A stretch of 33,091 nt of DNA, taken from NCBI GenBank assembly GCA_016871195.1, contig VFZN01000022.1, positions 1-33,091 on the forward strand. The letters are read 5' to 3'. The notes beneath the pieces were generated by a model. It did not search any database. It saw only the letters and a program-made list of their open reading frames with translations, and was not told the DNA's origin. Origin of the DNA: Acidobacteriota bacterium. GTDB taxonomy: Bacteria > Acidobacteriota > Vicinamibacteria > Vicinamibacterales > UBA2999. Shown one piece after another: positions 7,401 to 15,528 of the stretch (position 1 is its first letter; each line of letters opens with the position of its first letter). A program made the translations under genes and the position numbers.

Positions 7401-10400
7401 TACCCACACCTTCAACTGGCGCGGCCCCAACATCGTCATCGACCAGGGCACCACGTCGCTGACGCAGGCGATGGCCACGGGCGCCGCGTTTGTGCGCGCC
7501 GGCGATTGTGATGTCGTGCTGGCCGGGGCTGTGCATGCGTGGACGGGGCACGCGCACGAGTCGCGTGAGGCCGCGGTGTTGGTGGGTCTCGCCACGGTGG
7601 CGACGGCTGAACGGTTGGGACTGCCACAACTGGCGCGACTCACGGATGGACACGACCCGTCGGCCGTGGTCACAGCGCTCGACACGGATGCCGAGTGCCG
7701 GGGCGCGACCGGCGCTGCGGCGCTGCATCAGATGCTGCTGGGGTTCGAGGCCCATCCGGCCGTCTATCAGCTGACCGCTGGTGGCGAATCGCGATTCGGG
7801 CTCGGTCCGGTGAAGGCCGCTGGAACGGCCGCCGCCCCGGTGCCTCCGCCAGCGGTGGTCCCTGCGCCCGCGTCGGCCCCACCGCTGACGGTGGTGCCCC
7901 CGGCGGCGGCGAAAGAGACCCACGCGTACGTACAGGACACACCGATCACCAACTACACCCCGGTGCTCGAGCCTGCGGCGATGGCCAGCGGCGCCCCTGC
8001 GGCGTGGCAGCGATGCCTCGTGATCGTCGACCAGCCCGAGGTGTGGCGCCGGTGGCAGCAAAGTGGTGTGCTGGCGCATCTGTCGTGCGACGTGGTCGTC
8101 CCGTCAGGCATCGCGATGGACGCTGCGCTGGTGGTGGACACGACGTCGGAAGAGACACTGGCCCGCAGCCTCACCGCACTGGCATCCCGGTCCTATGATG
8201 CGATTGTGGGACTGCGCGATGTGTCAGCCGCGGCACCCGATGCGCTGCTGCACGGGTCGTTCGACGCGCATCGACGCTGGCTGGACGTGGTGTTTGCCCT
8301 GGCTCGTGATCGCTACGAGCCGATTGGCCAGGGCACCTGTGCCTTCGTGACGCTGTGCCTGGGCGCCTGGAAAGGTGCGCACCTCGATCCGTGGACCGGC
8401 ATGGCGGCCGGCCTGATGAAGTCCGTCGCGCGCGAACGTCCCACCGGCCTGTGCCGTGCCATTGCGACGGATGTCACTGACCCGGCGTTCGTCCTGCCCC
8501 TGGTGCTTCGCGAGGGGGCGACGCATGATGGGCTTCCGGAGATTGTCTATCGCGATGGGCAGCGTCATGCGTTTGCGCTGCGGAAGAGCGAGCCGCTGCA
8601 TCGCCCGGGAACGCCGTGGCTGACGCCCGGCGCGGTCGTAATCGCCACCGGCGGCGGACGCGGTGTGACCGCGGTGCTGGCGGAGTGGATGGTGCAGCAG
8701 GGGCCATGCACCGTGATTGCGCTGGGCCGCACCGACCCCGAGGATCTGCCAGAGGAACTGCGGCATCTGACGCCCGACGAATTTCTCGCGGGCGAGACGG
8801 CGTTCTACGTGCGCGAGCGCGCGCGGGATGCCATGAAGAAGATGCCTGAACTCAAGCGACTGTACGAGCGGTACCAGGCCTCGCATGAAGTGGCCAGCGT
8901 GCTGGCGCGTACGAGACGCGCCCCGGGCACATACCGCTACGAACAGTGCGATATCAGTGATGCTGCCGCCGTGGGGCGGCTGGTCGACCGTGTGATGGCC
9001 GAGTATGGCCGCGTCGACATGGTCCTGCATGGCGCGGGTGTCCAGGTCTCGAAGATGCTGCCGCGGAAGTCGCTCGGCGATTTCCAGCGGATTGTCTCGA
9101 CGAAGCTCGACAGTCTGAGCCATCTGTACCAGGCCTGTGCCCGGCATGGGCTGTCCGGTCGGGTGCACATGCACCTGCTGACCTCGGCCTTCAGCTACCT
9201 CGGGAATGATGGACAGCCGGATTACGGCGCCGCGAACGAAACACTCAATCGTCTCGCGTCGTGCATGAACGGCAGCGGCGGGGCCTACTGGTCGTCGTTC
9301 GCCTGGCTGGGCTGGGCCGGTATCGGCATGACGCGCGGGAGCGAGTACGCCGCGCTGGCTGCCAATCGGCGCTTGCGCGGGGTCACACGGGAAGAGGGGC
9401 AGTCGCTCTTCGCCGATGCGATGGCCGGGCCGCCTGCCGACCCCGTAAATGTCATCCTCGCCGACGGCGAGGTGGCCTTCTATCAGCCGCGTATAGTCGA
9501 GCGCCCGTCGCCGGCTGCACCGGAGACGGTGGAGCCATCGGTAGCCGCATCCGCCGCGTCCTCGTCTGCGCCTTCGCCAGCCCCCGCGTCTGACGCGCCG
9601 ACCCTGGTGCGCGAGTGGGCGATTGATCCCGAGGCGATGCCGTTTCTGGCCGACCATGCGGTGCGCGGCGTCCCGACGGTGCCCGGGGCGCTGCTGATCA
9701 CGATGGCGGGTGATGCGGCGCAGGCCGTCTGCCCGCATCTAAAGATTCAGCAGTTCGAGCGCACGCGATTCGTGCGTCTGGTGCGGGCCTCGGGCGTGTC
9801 ACCAACGCCTGCGCGCGTCGTGGCCACGGTCGTCGAATCGAGCGACACCGCCGCGACGGTGCAGGTGCAGGTGTTGATGGACTTCGTGCACAAGTCGGGT
9901 CGTGTGCTCGGGGCCAATCTGCTGCATACGGAAATTTTCGTGCGCCTCGGTCCCACCTGGCTCACCGATGCCAGCCTGACGATGCCCGAGCCGGAAGGGC
10001 GGCTGCGGCGCCTGCCTGATCCGTATGTGCTGCCCGGGTCGCCTGTGCAGCTGGACGGCATGTTCCGGGCGATGGCGCATGTGGACGTTGGGGAGCCCAA
10101 TCGCCGTGCGCCCTACCAGTGGCCGGGGATCACGCGCTACCAGTCGGCGCACGACGCACTGTTGCCCACGATGGTGCTGGTGGATGCGTTCTGGCGCTTC
10201 GGGACGGTGCGGCAGTGCACGGGCGATCGCCTAGGTGTGTATGTGCCGGAACGCTGTGACGTCATGAAGGTGTACTTCGACTGGTCGTCGTACGCGGACG
10301 CGGCGCTCGTTGGGCCGATCACGCTGGCCGGTGCGAACCCGAGGCACGACGGCGAGGTGCTGCACGTCGGTCCCATTACCGCGTTCGATGAGGCCGGCCG

Positions 10401-10470
10401 TCCGCTGCTGCGGGTGGAAGGTGGTCTCTGCCGGAAGTTCGGTGAGCTGGATGCCGTCGCCCTGGCCTGA
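4474..10470 (+). CDS. Iterative type I polyketide/PUFA-like synthase, AT-KS-KS(inactive)-KR-DH
   Basis: 1998 aa from ATG 4474 (GAGG 5 bases upstream; an in-frame GTG at 4453 would add 7 residues). Domains: acyltransferase 3-300 with GHSFGE (Ser96) and YPFHSP (His199, malonyl-type); ketosynthase 360-815 with DSACSSSL (Cys563), EAHATATPVGD (His696) and IGHTGWTSG (His735); a second, shortened KS-like region 838-1072 where the Cys position is Thr (DQGTTSL, Thr993); a Pro/Ala linker about 1115-1150; a ketoreductase 1387-1625 with TGGGRGV, Ser1571, Tyr1584 and Asn1588 and the long insert seen in PUFA/enediyne KRs; and a hotdog dehydratase 1715-1995 with LADHAVRGVPTVPG (His1728) and a likely Asp1861. 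No ACP and no PPTase lie within it; both are encoded just downstream. This resembles PUFA and enediyne synthases in parts but the domain order differs from both. Product unknown, probably a polyene chain. Confidence 0.9.
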   Translation: MTGTALWVFPGQGSFDRALLRQLYVSHRELRPLFYAVDEAAGEALGAPLLPSILDPAEPPLPDADLDQLGIYLANVAAARLWRDRGYVPAALAGHSFGELAAFTVAGVYDEAVGARVVCQRVLSLREAARPGGMLAVLTGAAETARIIAAVAPSAVIAVVNHSRQTVVSAPHAELKAIIAAATAQRISTAPLQSRYPFHSPLLDVASRAFRIALRGHRVHAPSIPVMVGTDLRWLTADMDLADVMARQLTAPLDFPAQLTAALVPDITHILECGAGDIVSKIATRVLRESGRTLSVVATFPAGMAPAAALAAAQHALVSGEPAPREGRTTEAPQATAVSPAMSSGRVVAMPAVDAAVEPIAIVGMGCVLPGAATDPDVFWQHLRDGVNGIVDLTVGDPHAREDFVAGDASHDPVQIVSDKTYTLLNGSIPRVGYDAALLGGAYSAEAFARLTKGQQLLATALAQALRGAPAVPGQRMQCILGSTADGVGELDEAHFAESVRETMAGLSLTSADAEAFADRMVQGLCGWSAASDRLRPYDLYAAVAQTLAGVPVSQTYLVDSACSSSLYSITLGARALRSGAVDVVYAGGVFAPGPANNNLFAQFRGLTPTGSRPLDASADGVVFGDGAGVVVLRRLSAAIASGQRILAVLRTDGASSDGKSPSINVPQAEGQAVAMQAAYRGAGVDADSVQYVEAHATATPVGDAVEFKALCRAFPPRSSGAPRWLGSVKSLIGHTGWTSGVASVIKICQALAHRQIPKQYGYTAPNPQIALDGSGFAIPTRHEAWPDNDSGWPRRAAINSFGFGGTNAHVVLEEYVEPYHRTLAAHFGGQAPSPPAPLVVVGVAGLFPERGRAFDRSALRMPRKRMVLPDVAEHMDASQYLATMAAEQLTQHWPADVTGAGMVRIGVALGLESKTERGIRANERIFLDRLSRIAKTTGASAAVVQQIRDAIAHRVIPSGPYSLPGLMPNVAASRITHTFNWRGPNIVIDQGTTSLTQAMATGAAFVRAGDCDVVLAGAVHAWTGHAHESREAAVLVGLATVATAERLGLPQLARLTDGHDPSAVVTALDTDAECRGATGAAALHQMLLGFEAHPAVYQLTAGGESRFGLGPVKAAGTAAAPVPPPAVVPAPASAPPLTVVPPAAAKETHAYVQDTPITNYTPVLEPAAMASGAPAAWQRCLVIVDQPEVWRRWQQSGVLAHLSCDVVVPSGIAMDAALVVDTTSEETLARSLTALASRSYDAIVGLRDVSAAAPDALLHGSFDAHRRWLDVVFALARDRYEPIGQGTCAFVTLCLGAWKGAHLDPWTGMAAGLMKSVARERPTGLCRAIATDVTDPAFVLPLVLREGATHDGLPEIVYRDGQRHAFALRKSEPLHRPGTPWLTPGAVVIATGGGRGVTAVLAEWMVQQGPCTVIALGRTDPEDLPEELRHLTPDEFLAGETAFYVRERARDAMKKMPELKRLYERYQASHEVASVLARTRRAPGTYRYEQCDISDAAAVGRLVDRVMAEYGRVDMVLHGAGVQVSKMLPRKSLGDFQRIVSTKLDSLSHLYQACARHGLSGRVHMHLLTSAFSYLGNDGQPDYGAANETLNRLASCMNGSGGAYWSSFAWLGWAGIGMTRGSEYAALAANRRLRGVTREEGQSLFADAMAGPPADPVNVILADGEVAFYQPRIVERPSPAAPETVEPSVAASAASSSAPSPAPASDAPTLVREWAIDPEAMPFLADHAVRGVPTVPGALLITMAGDAAQAVCPHLKIQQFERTRFVRLVRASGVSPTPARVVATVVESSDTAATVQVQVLMDFVHKSGRVLGANLLHTEIFVRLGPTWLTDASLTMPEPEGRLRRLPDPYVLPGSPVQLDGMFRAMAHVDVGEPNRRAPYQWPGITRYQSAHDALLPTMVLVDAFWRFGTVRQCTGDRLGVYVPERCDVMKVYFDWSSYADAALVGPITLAGANPRHDGEVLHVGPITAFDEAGRPLLRVEGGLCRKFGELDAVALA

Positions 10471-11257
10471 GACGCCGTGGCGCGCCGCGGTGGTGGATCG
10501 CACGGAATGGCCGCTGCCGGAGATGTCCCGTCAGCTGACGTCCCGCGAGTCGGCCGAGGTGCAGTCGTATCACGCGCAGCGGCAGCCCCGGGCGACGCTG
10601 GCGCGGGTGGTGGCACGTCAGCTCCTCGCACCGCATGCGGTGGCGGGTTGGTGTTCCGCCTGGCCCGTGGACGCGGGCCACGCGGTGCCCGCGGACGACG
10701 TCACCACGGAAATTCTGAGTGGTCATCGTCGGCACCGGCAGCGTCCGCGCATCTGTCGCGCCGGCATACCGGTCGAACACTGCGGTGTCTCGTTTGCGCA
10801 CAGTGGCGCGTTCACGCTCGTCATGGTCGGCCAGCAGCGGGTCGGGGCTGACCTCGAGGCCATTGCCCCGAAGCGCCCCGAGTTCTACCGGCAGATGTTT
10901 TCGTCGGCCGAGCAGCGCTGGGTGGTCGATGCCGCGCGCGACACCGACGTCGCACCTGAGGCGTGGTTCACGCTCCTCTGGTGCGCCAAGGAAGCCTACT
11001 TGAAGGCGAGTGACGAAGCGGTCAGCGTGTGGTCGTTCGGGCAGTGGACGATGACCCCGGGGCTGGCTCCGGCGAGCATCGCGTCCGGCTGGATCGCGGC
11101 GTGCGGGGTGTCGACCACGCTGCGGGTGCAGGGCCCCGGACGGACGGAGACCGTCCACCTGCACGTGAGGCGGCAGGCCGACCTGCTGGCGGTGGGATTG
11201 CAGATGCCGGAGGGCGCGCACGCCCCGGCCGAGTACCGAGGAACAGGACAGCCATGA
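10451..11257 (+). CDS. 4'-phosphopantetheinyl transferase (Sfp-type)
   Basis: 268 aa. The chosen ATG overlaps the synthase 3' end by 20 bases, implying translational coupling; a longer frame opens at 10310 but lies wholly inside the synthase. Signature residues are VSFAHS, then VGADLE (131-136) and WCAKEAYLK (Lys180-Glu181), the Mg2+/CoA-binding motifs of Sfp-like transferases. It should convert the apo-ACPs encoded by the next gene to their holo form. In enediyne synthases this domain is fused at the C-terminus after the dehydratase; here the same order is kept but as a separate gene. The stop overlaps the next start (ATGA). Confidence 0.88.
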   Translation: MPSPWPETPWRAAVVDRTEWPLPEMSRQLTSRESAEVQSYHAQRQPRATLARVVARQLLAPHAVAGWCSAWPVDAGHAVPADDVTTEILSGHRRHRQRPRICRAGIPVEHCGVSFAHSGAFTLVMVGQQRVGADLEAIAPKRPEFYRQMFSSAEQRWVVDAARDTDVAPEAWFTLLWCAKEAYLKASDEAVSVWSFGQWTMTPGLAPASIASGWIAACGVSTTLRVQGPGRTETVHLHVRRQADLLAVGLQMPEGAHAPAEYRGTGQP

Positions 11258-12708
11258 CGCAGGCACAGGCCGAAGTGCAGGGAATTTTCGCGGAAGTGAC
11301 ACGCTATCCGCTGGACGTGCTCGACCCGAATGCGCATCTGGAGGAAGACCTCGGGATCGATTCCGTCAAACTGGGCGAGGTCTTCTCCGTGCTGCGCGAG
11401 CGGTTCAGCCTGCCGGCGGAACTGGGCGTGCCCCGCGAGCAACTGACGTCCATTGCCGCCGTGACGGCCGCCATTGCCAGCGTCACCGGCAAGGGCGGAT
11501 CGGCATCGGTGGTGGCACCTGTGGCCGCGCCGATCCCTGCGCCGGTCACTGCCGCCCCGCCCGCGACCGTCGCGCCCGCGTCAGGCCAGGCCGCGACGGG
11601 GGCGACCCTGCTGTCGGGCGATACCGAGAGCCAGCTCATCGCGCTGGTGGCAGAAGTCACGCGGTATCCCGTCGATGTGCTCGACCCGGTCGCCGATCTC
11701 GAAGAAGACCTCGGCATCGATTCCGTGAAGCTGGGCGAAGTGTTCTCGGTCGTGCGCGAACGCTATGGCGTGCCGACGACCCTCGACACGCCACGGTCGG
11801 AGATGCGCACGCTGCGCGACGTGGCGCGCGTGCTGCAGCCCTATATGCGGCTCCCCGGGGAGCGCGCGGACACGCTGGCTCCGGTGGCACCGCGGCCGGC
11901 CACGGCAGTCTCGCCGGCCACGCGCACGGCCGCGGCACCGCCGCCGCATCGGCCGTTCGAGGGCAAGGTGCTGTTTGTGTCGGGATCGGGCCGCGGCCTC
12001 GGGCACGACATCGCGACCTACCTGGCCGACCTCGGCGCATCGGTCGTCGTGAATTCGTTTCACTCGCGTCCCCAGGGCGAGCAGACCGCGCAGGAGATTC
12101 GTGACCGTGGCGGCGATGCCCTGCACCTGTGGGGCTCGATGGCCAATCCCGAGCACGTCGACCGGATCTTCGATGAGATCGAGGCGCGCTATCACGGGCT
12201 CGACTTCCTGGTAGCCAATGCCTCGAACGGCATGCTGGCCCGGCTGAAGGACATCACGGCCAAGGACTGGGAGAAGGCCTATCGGACCAACGTCGTCGGG
12301 CTGCATCAGTGCGCCCTGCGGGCGGTGCCCCTGATGCGCACGCGGGGCGGCGGCAAGATCATCACGCTGTCGTCGCCCGCCGCCCATGGGTATGTCGACT
12401 ACTTCGGATGCATGGGCACCGTGAAGGCCGCCGTCGAGTCGCTGACCAAAAGCATGGCGATTGAATTTGCGCCCGACAACATCCAGGTGAACTGCGTGTC
12501 GCCGGGCCCGATCTACGGAGAGCTGCTCCAGAAGTGGCCCGAGAGTGAGCGACTGATTCGCCAGTGGGAAGACAACACGGCGTATTCGCGGCTGTGTGAA
12601 TCACGCGATGTATCGCACTTCATCGCCTATCTCCTGAGCGAACCGGTGAAGCTCTTCACGGGCAGCGTGCTCGTGCTGGACGGAGGCATTTCGTCGCAGG
12701 GCTGGTAG
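11254..12708 (+). CDS. Tandem ACP fused to FabL-like enoyl reductase (SDR)
   Basis: 484 aa; ATG 11254 overlaps the PPTase stop. Two acyl-carrier domains, about 1-80 and 125-205, share LEEDLGIDSVKLGEVFSV, with phosphopantetheine serines Ser37 and Ser157, separated by Ala/Pro linkers. Residues 230-484 form a short-chain dehydrogenase most like FabL: SGSGRGLG cofactor motif, LDFLVANASNG, GGKIITLSSPAA and a C-terminal SVLVLDGG. Where FabL has the YX6K pair, this protein reads Y383-F384-G-C-M-G-T-V-K391: the position of the FabL tyrosine appears to be Phe, with a Tyr next to it, and the classical YxxxK spacing is also absent. It may use the shifted tyrosine, Tyr380, or be impaired. Carrier plus reductase for the synthase upstream is the likely role. 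Confidence 0.87.
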   Translation: MTQAQAEVQGIFAEVTRYPLDVLDPNAHLEEDLGIDSVKLGEVFSVLRERFSLPAELGVPREQLTSIAAVTAAIASVTGKGGSASVVAPVAAPIPAPVTAAPPATVAPASGQAATGATLLSGDTESQLIALVAEVTRYPVDVLDPVADLEEDLGIDSVKLGEVFSVVRERYGVPTTLDTPRSEMRTLRDVARVLQPYMRLPGERADTLAPVAPRPATAVSPATRTAAAPPPHRPFEGKVLFVSGSGRGLGHDIATYLADLGASVVVNSFHSRPQGEQTAQEIRDRGGDALHLWGSMANPEHVDRIFDEIEARYHGLDFLVANASNGMLARLKDITAKDWEKAYRTNVVGLHQCALRAVPLMRTRGGGKIITLSSPAAHGYVDYFGCMGTVKAAVESLTKSMAIEFAPDNIQVNCVSPGPIYGELLQKWPESERLIRQWEDNTAYSRLCESRDVSHFIAYLLSEPVKLFTGSVLVLDGGISSQGW

Positions 12709-12729
12709 CCAGCCCAGACGGAGACGCCC

Positions 12730-13716
12730 ATGCCCCAGGAGGCCGCACAACCCCGCACCGGCCGCGCATGGCTGACGCTGCCGACGTCGCTGGCCTCGCT
12801 ACGTGTGTCGGGGTGTCCCGGGCATGACACCCCCGCCACACCGCATCTCGAAACGGTGCTGCAGGCGTTTGTGTCCGGATTCAACACGGCCGCCCGTCAC
12901 CCGTCCCCGGACGAGGCGAGCGGCGCGCTCCGATCGGTCGTCCCTGCCGCGTTCGAAGGCTTCGCCTTCGAGGGGGCCGGGTTCTATTACGCGCTGCAGG
13001 ACATCGTGCGCCCGTTGCGCGCAAGCGACCTGCACCACCTGACGTCTACCGTCGCTCCCGAGCACGACTTCATCGCCATGGTCGGTGCAGGCTTCGCCGT
13101 CGCCCGGTTACCATTCGGCGCTCGGTGGATGACGCGATTCCAGGCGCGCCTCGATCCGTTGACGGCCTGGTGCGTCGCCGACGGCTACGGCTTTCATGCC
13201 GGCTTCTTCCAGTGGCGTCGCCACGTGGCGGGTGCGATCGCGCCGGCAGGGTTCTCTCCGCAGCATCGCCAGTTGTTTGACGCTGGCGTGGGTCGCGCAT
13301 TCTGGTGGGTGTATGGGGCCGACGAGGCAGACCTGGTCCGTGTGGTCGCCCGTCAGGCCCCTGACCGCCAGGGCGCGATGTGGGAGGGATTGGGCACCGC
13401 TCTCGCCTACGCCGGCGGTGTGTCCCCCGCGGCGATGCGCCGCCTGCGGGATGCCGCAGGCGCGTATCGCGCGGACCTGCGCGTGGGCGTGGGGCTGGCG
13501 GCGTTCATGCGGCGACGCGGTGGCAATGCCGCCGAGTGGACCGAGCAGGCCTGTCATGCTGTGCTGGGGTTGTCGGAAGACGATGCCGCCGCGGTGGTCG
13601 GGCGCGTGCGGTCGAAGGTGCTCGCCCTGCCGGACATGGCAGACCCCGGGGTGTGCCGGTCGACGTGCTATCTCGCCATGCGCGCTCACCTCAGGACGGA
13701 GTGGACCCATGACTGA
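12730..13716 (+). CDS. DUF1702 family protein (enediyne-cassette accessory protein)
   Basis: 328 aa; GGAGA lies 5 bases before ATG 12730. Family-like segments are FEGFAFEGAGFYYALQD (about 75-92), VGAGFAVARLPFG (about 117-130), DGYGFHAGFF (about 155-165), GVGRAFWWVYG (about 193-204) and GLGTALAYAGG. DUF1702 proteins are known from the conserved gene set of enediyne warhead clusters (I believe under the name UnbL) and from related polyketide loci; their biochemical role is not established. No membrane segment or cofactor motif is evident. Its 3' end overlaps the desaturase start by 8 bases. Confidence 0.82.
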   Translation: MPQEAAQPRTGRAWLTLPTSLASLRVSGCPGHDTPATPHLETVLQAFVSGFNTAARHPSPDEASGALRSVVPAAFEGFAFEGAGFYYALQDIVRPLRASDLHHLTSTVAPEHDFIAMVGAGFAVARLPFGARWMTRFQARLDPLTAWCVADGYGFHAGFFQWRRHVAGAIAPAGFSPQHRQLFDAGVGRAFWWVYGADEADLVRVVARQAPDRQGAMWEGLGTALAYAGGVSPAAMRRLRDAAGAYRADLRVGVGLAAFMRRRGGNAAEWTEQACHAVLGLSEDDAAAVVGRVRSKVLALPDMADPGVCRSTCYLAMRAHLRTEWTHD

Positions 13717-14692
13717 CGCGGAGGCCCCGGTGTCCCCCGACGAGGTTGCGCATGCAGAGACGCGACTGGATGTCCCCTTCACCGTCGTGAACCTGGTGAC
13801 CACGATACTGTCGTGCGTGCTGCCGTTCTGGTTCTCCTCGGCGTCAGCTGTCACGGCATTCGTTGTGTTCTACACCGTCACCGGTCTGGGACTGACGCTC
13901 GGGTATCACCGGCTGTTCGCGCATCGCGCCTTCCGCGTGCCGCTGTGGCTGGAACGGACGATTGCGGTCTGCGGCTACCTCGCCATTCAGCGCGGACCGC
14001 TGTTCTGGGTCGCCATGCACCGGATGCATCACCGCCATACCGACATTCCCGGTCGCGACCCGCACACCCCTCAGGAGGGATGGCTGCACGTGCACTTCGG
14101 CTGGATGCAGCGCCGGCGGGCTGATGTTTGGACGCGTGAGCTCTATCACCGGTGGGTGCCCGACTTGCGCACCGATCCGTTCTACCGCTGGCTCGACAGC
14201 GAGTCCCGTGACTATCTGGCCTATGTGGGGCTGCTACTGGCCTCCTGGACCGTCGGTGGGCTGGTGGGTGCCGCGGGGCACCCGTCCCTGCGCTTCGACC
14301 TCCGGAATGCGTGGTGCTTCCTCGTCTGGGTAGGGCTCCTGAACCGCGTGGCGGTGCTGCACGCCTTTGGGCTGATTAACTCGGTGTGCCACACCTATGG
14401 GTCGCGCCCGTACCGGACACACGGGGCCGACACCTCCGTGAACAACGCCTGGGTCGCCGCCCTCATCTTCGGTGAGGGCTGGCACAACAATCACCACGCG
14501 TTCCCGCGTTCGGCACGTCAGGGCCTGCGGTGGTATCAGTGGGACCCGGCGTGGTACGCTATCGTCCTGCTTCGCACCCTGGGCCTGGCCCGCCAGGTGC
14601 ACGTTCCCTCCGAGGACGAACGGCAGCGTCGGTCAGCGGATGCGGCCCCGGTGCCCGCGCCCGCATCCGGTCACACCGCTCGGGATCACTGA
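13709..14692 (+). CDS. Membrane fatty-acyl desaturase (delta-9 type)
   Basis: 327 aa from the ATG that overlaps the previous stop (ATGACTGA). The three histidine clusters of membrane di-iron desaturases are intact: HRLFAH (67-72), HRMHH (104-108) and HNNHH (259-263). Hydrophobic spans lie at about 27-60, 85-100 and 173-225, giving the usual four-crossing arrangement. The enzyme should introduce a cis double bond, or further oxidise one, in an acyl chain bound to lipid, CoA or ACP. As the last gene of the synthase operon it could act on the polyketide itself or supply an unsaturated starter; in polyyne pathways related enzymes make triple bonds. Substrate is inferred. Confidence 0.88.
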   Translation: MTDAEAPVSPDEVAHAETRLDVPFTVVNLVTTILSCVLPFWFSSASAVTAFVVFYTVTGLGLTLGYHRLFAHRAFRVPLWLERTIAVCGYLAIQRGPLFWVAMHRMHHRHTDIPGRDPHTPQEGWLHVHFGWMQRRRADVWTRELYHRWVPDLRTDPFYRWLDSESRDYLAYVGLLLASWTVGGLVGAAGHPSLRFDLRNAWCFLVWVGLLNRVAVLHAFGLINSVCHTYGSRPYRTHGADTSVNNAWVAALIFGEGWHNNHHAFPRSARQGLRWYQWDPAWYAIVLLRTLGLARQVHVPSEDERQRRSADAAPVPAPASGHTARDH

Positions 14693-15354
14693 CCCGTCGA
14701 TGCACTCCGGCAGTCGCCGGGGACCGTCAGGATTTCCGAGGCCTGATAGGGGAAGACCGTCAACTCGGACAGGATGCCCTCGCCCCATTCGGGCATGGCT
14801 GACCACGTCCGCCCCCGGAACTGGGATAGGACACTGGTGAGGGTCGACAGGCGTTCGAACTCCACGGGTTGCGCCGCCAGGTCGACCACCGTTGCCAGTC
14901 GACCAATACCCGTCACCGGTTGAATGAAGGTCACGTCCGCCGTGCGGCCCGGTTCCATCAGATGCCATGTCTGACGCGCGGTGTCCATCGCAAACCGCGC
15001 GCGATCGCTCCGCGTCTCCGGCGCCAGGGCGAGCGGGGGCAGGCCCAGCGACAGCGGGTGCTCGTCGGCGCCCAGCAGCGAGTTCTGCGCCCAGGCGGCC
15101 TCGAGCGTCCCGTGCGTACTCATGGTCACGGCCAGGTCAACAAGCACGAACGAATACTCACCGAGATTCGTAATGCGCGCACGAGTCTGCACGTCGCAGC
15201 GGCCGCCCTCGGAGGGCACCGCGGCCGATGACATGATGACAGTCGCCAGCGCCCGGTCGACCTGCTCGGCGTTGGGAGTCGACGCATTTGGATCAGGCAT
15301 GCGACTCAGCACACCTGCCAGTAAAAGTAGGGCTAAATATGCCGTCGCTCTCAT
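14686..15354 (-). CDS. Secreted protein of unknown function
   Basis: 222 aa, transcribed toward the desaturase; the two stop codons overlap by 7 bases. ATG 15354 gives a short hydrophobic N-terminus (MRATAYLALLLLAGVLS) consistent with a signal peptide; the much longer open frame extending to 16200 runs antisense over two other genes and is not believed. The middle (about 50-160) reads as alternating strands with ARITNLGEYSFVLVDLAVTMSTHG, suggesting a beta-sandwich. Two cysteines (about 53 and 215) could pair. I do not recognise a family. It shares its upstream region with the divergent operon that starts at 15529. Confidence 0.6.
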   Translation of the reverse strand: MRATAYLALLLLAGVLSRMPDPNASTPNAEQVDRALATVIMSSAAVPSEGGRCDVQTRARITNLGEYSFVLVDLAVTMSTHGTLEAAWAQNSLLGADEHPLSLGLPPLALAPETRSDRARFAMDTARQTWHLMEPGRTADVTFIQPVTGIGRLATVVDLAAQPVEFERLSTLTSVLSQFRGRTWSAMPEWGEGILSELTVFPYQASEILTVPGDCRSASTGQ

Positions 15355-15441
15355 GAAATCACCAATGCTGACTAATTCGTGTGAGGCATGAGACGCGTGC
15401 GGCCGTCCGCCTGCGATCGTCGCCGCTCGACTAGAAAATAT

Positions 15442-15472
15442 CGAACCGCATGCGCCTCTGGTGGAGTATAGT
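15442..15472 (+). promoter_or_regulatory. Candidate promoter of the second operon
   Basis: CGAACCGCATG (15442-15452) followed by TATAGTC (15467-15473) upstream of ATG 15529. Ten of eleven bases of the first element and all seven of the second match the element pair before the synthase operon (1954-1964 and 1975-1981), though the spacing differs by 4 bases (14 versus 10). Confidence 0.4.
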
Positions 15473-15528
15473 CCGGAGCGATCAGCGGGAGTACGGCGTC
15501 GTGCCGACCCTTGGCGAAGGAGACAGAG

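Noticed and set aside
8224-9738. 504-aa open frame antisense to the synthase
   Set aside because: Arg/Pro/His-rich composition typical of reversed GC-rich coding DNA, no ribosome binding site, and fully inside well-supported KR and linker coding sequence. Similar frames at 6691-8079 and 5503-6678 are rejected for the same reason.
4474-10470. Canonical enediyne PKS
   Set aside because: Domain order starts with AT, there is no internal ACP or PPTase, and an extra degenerate KS is present.
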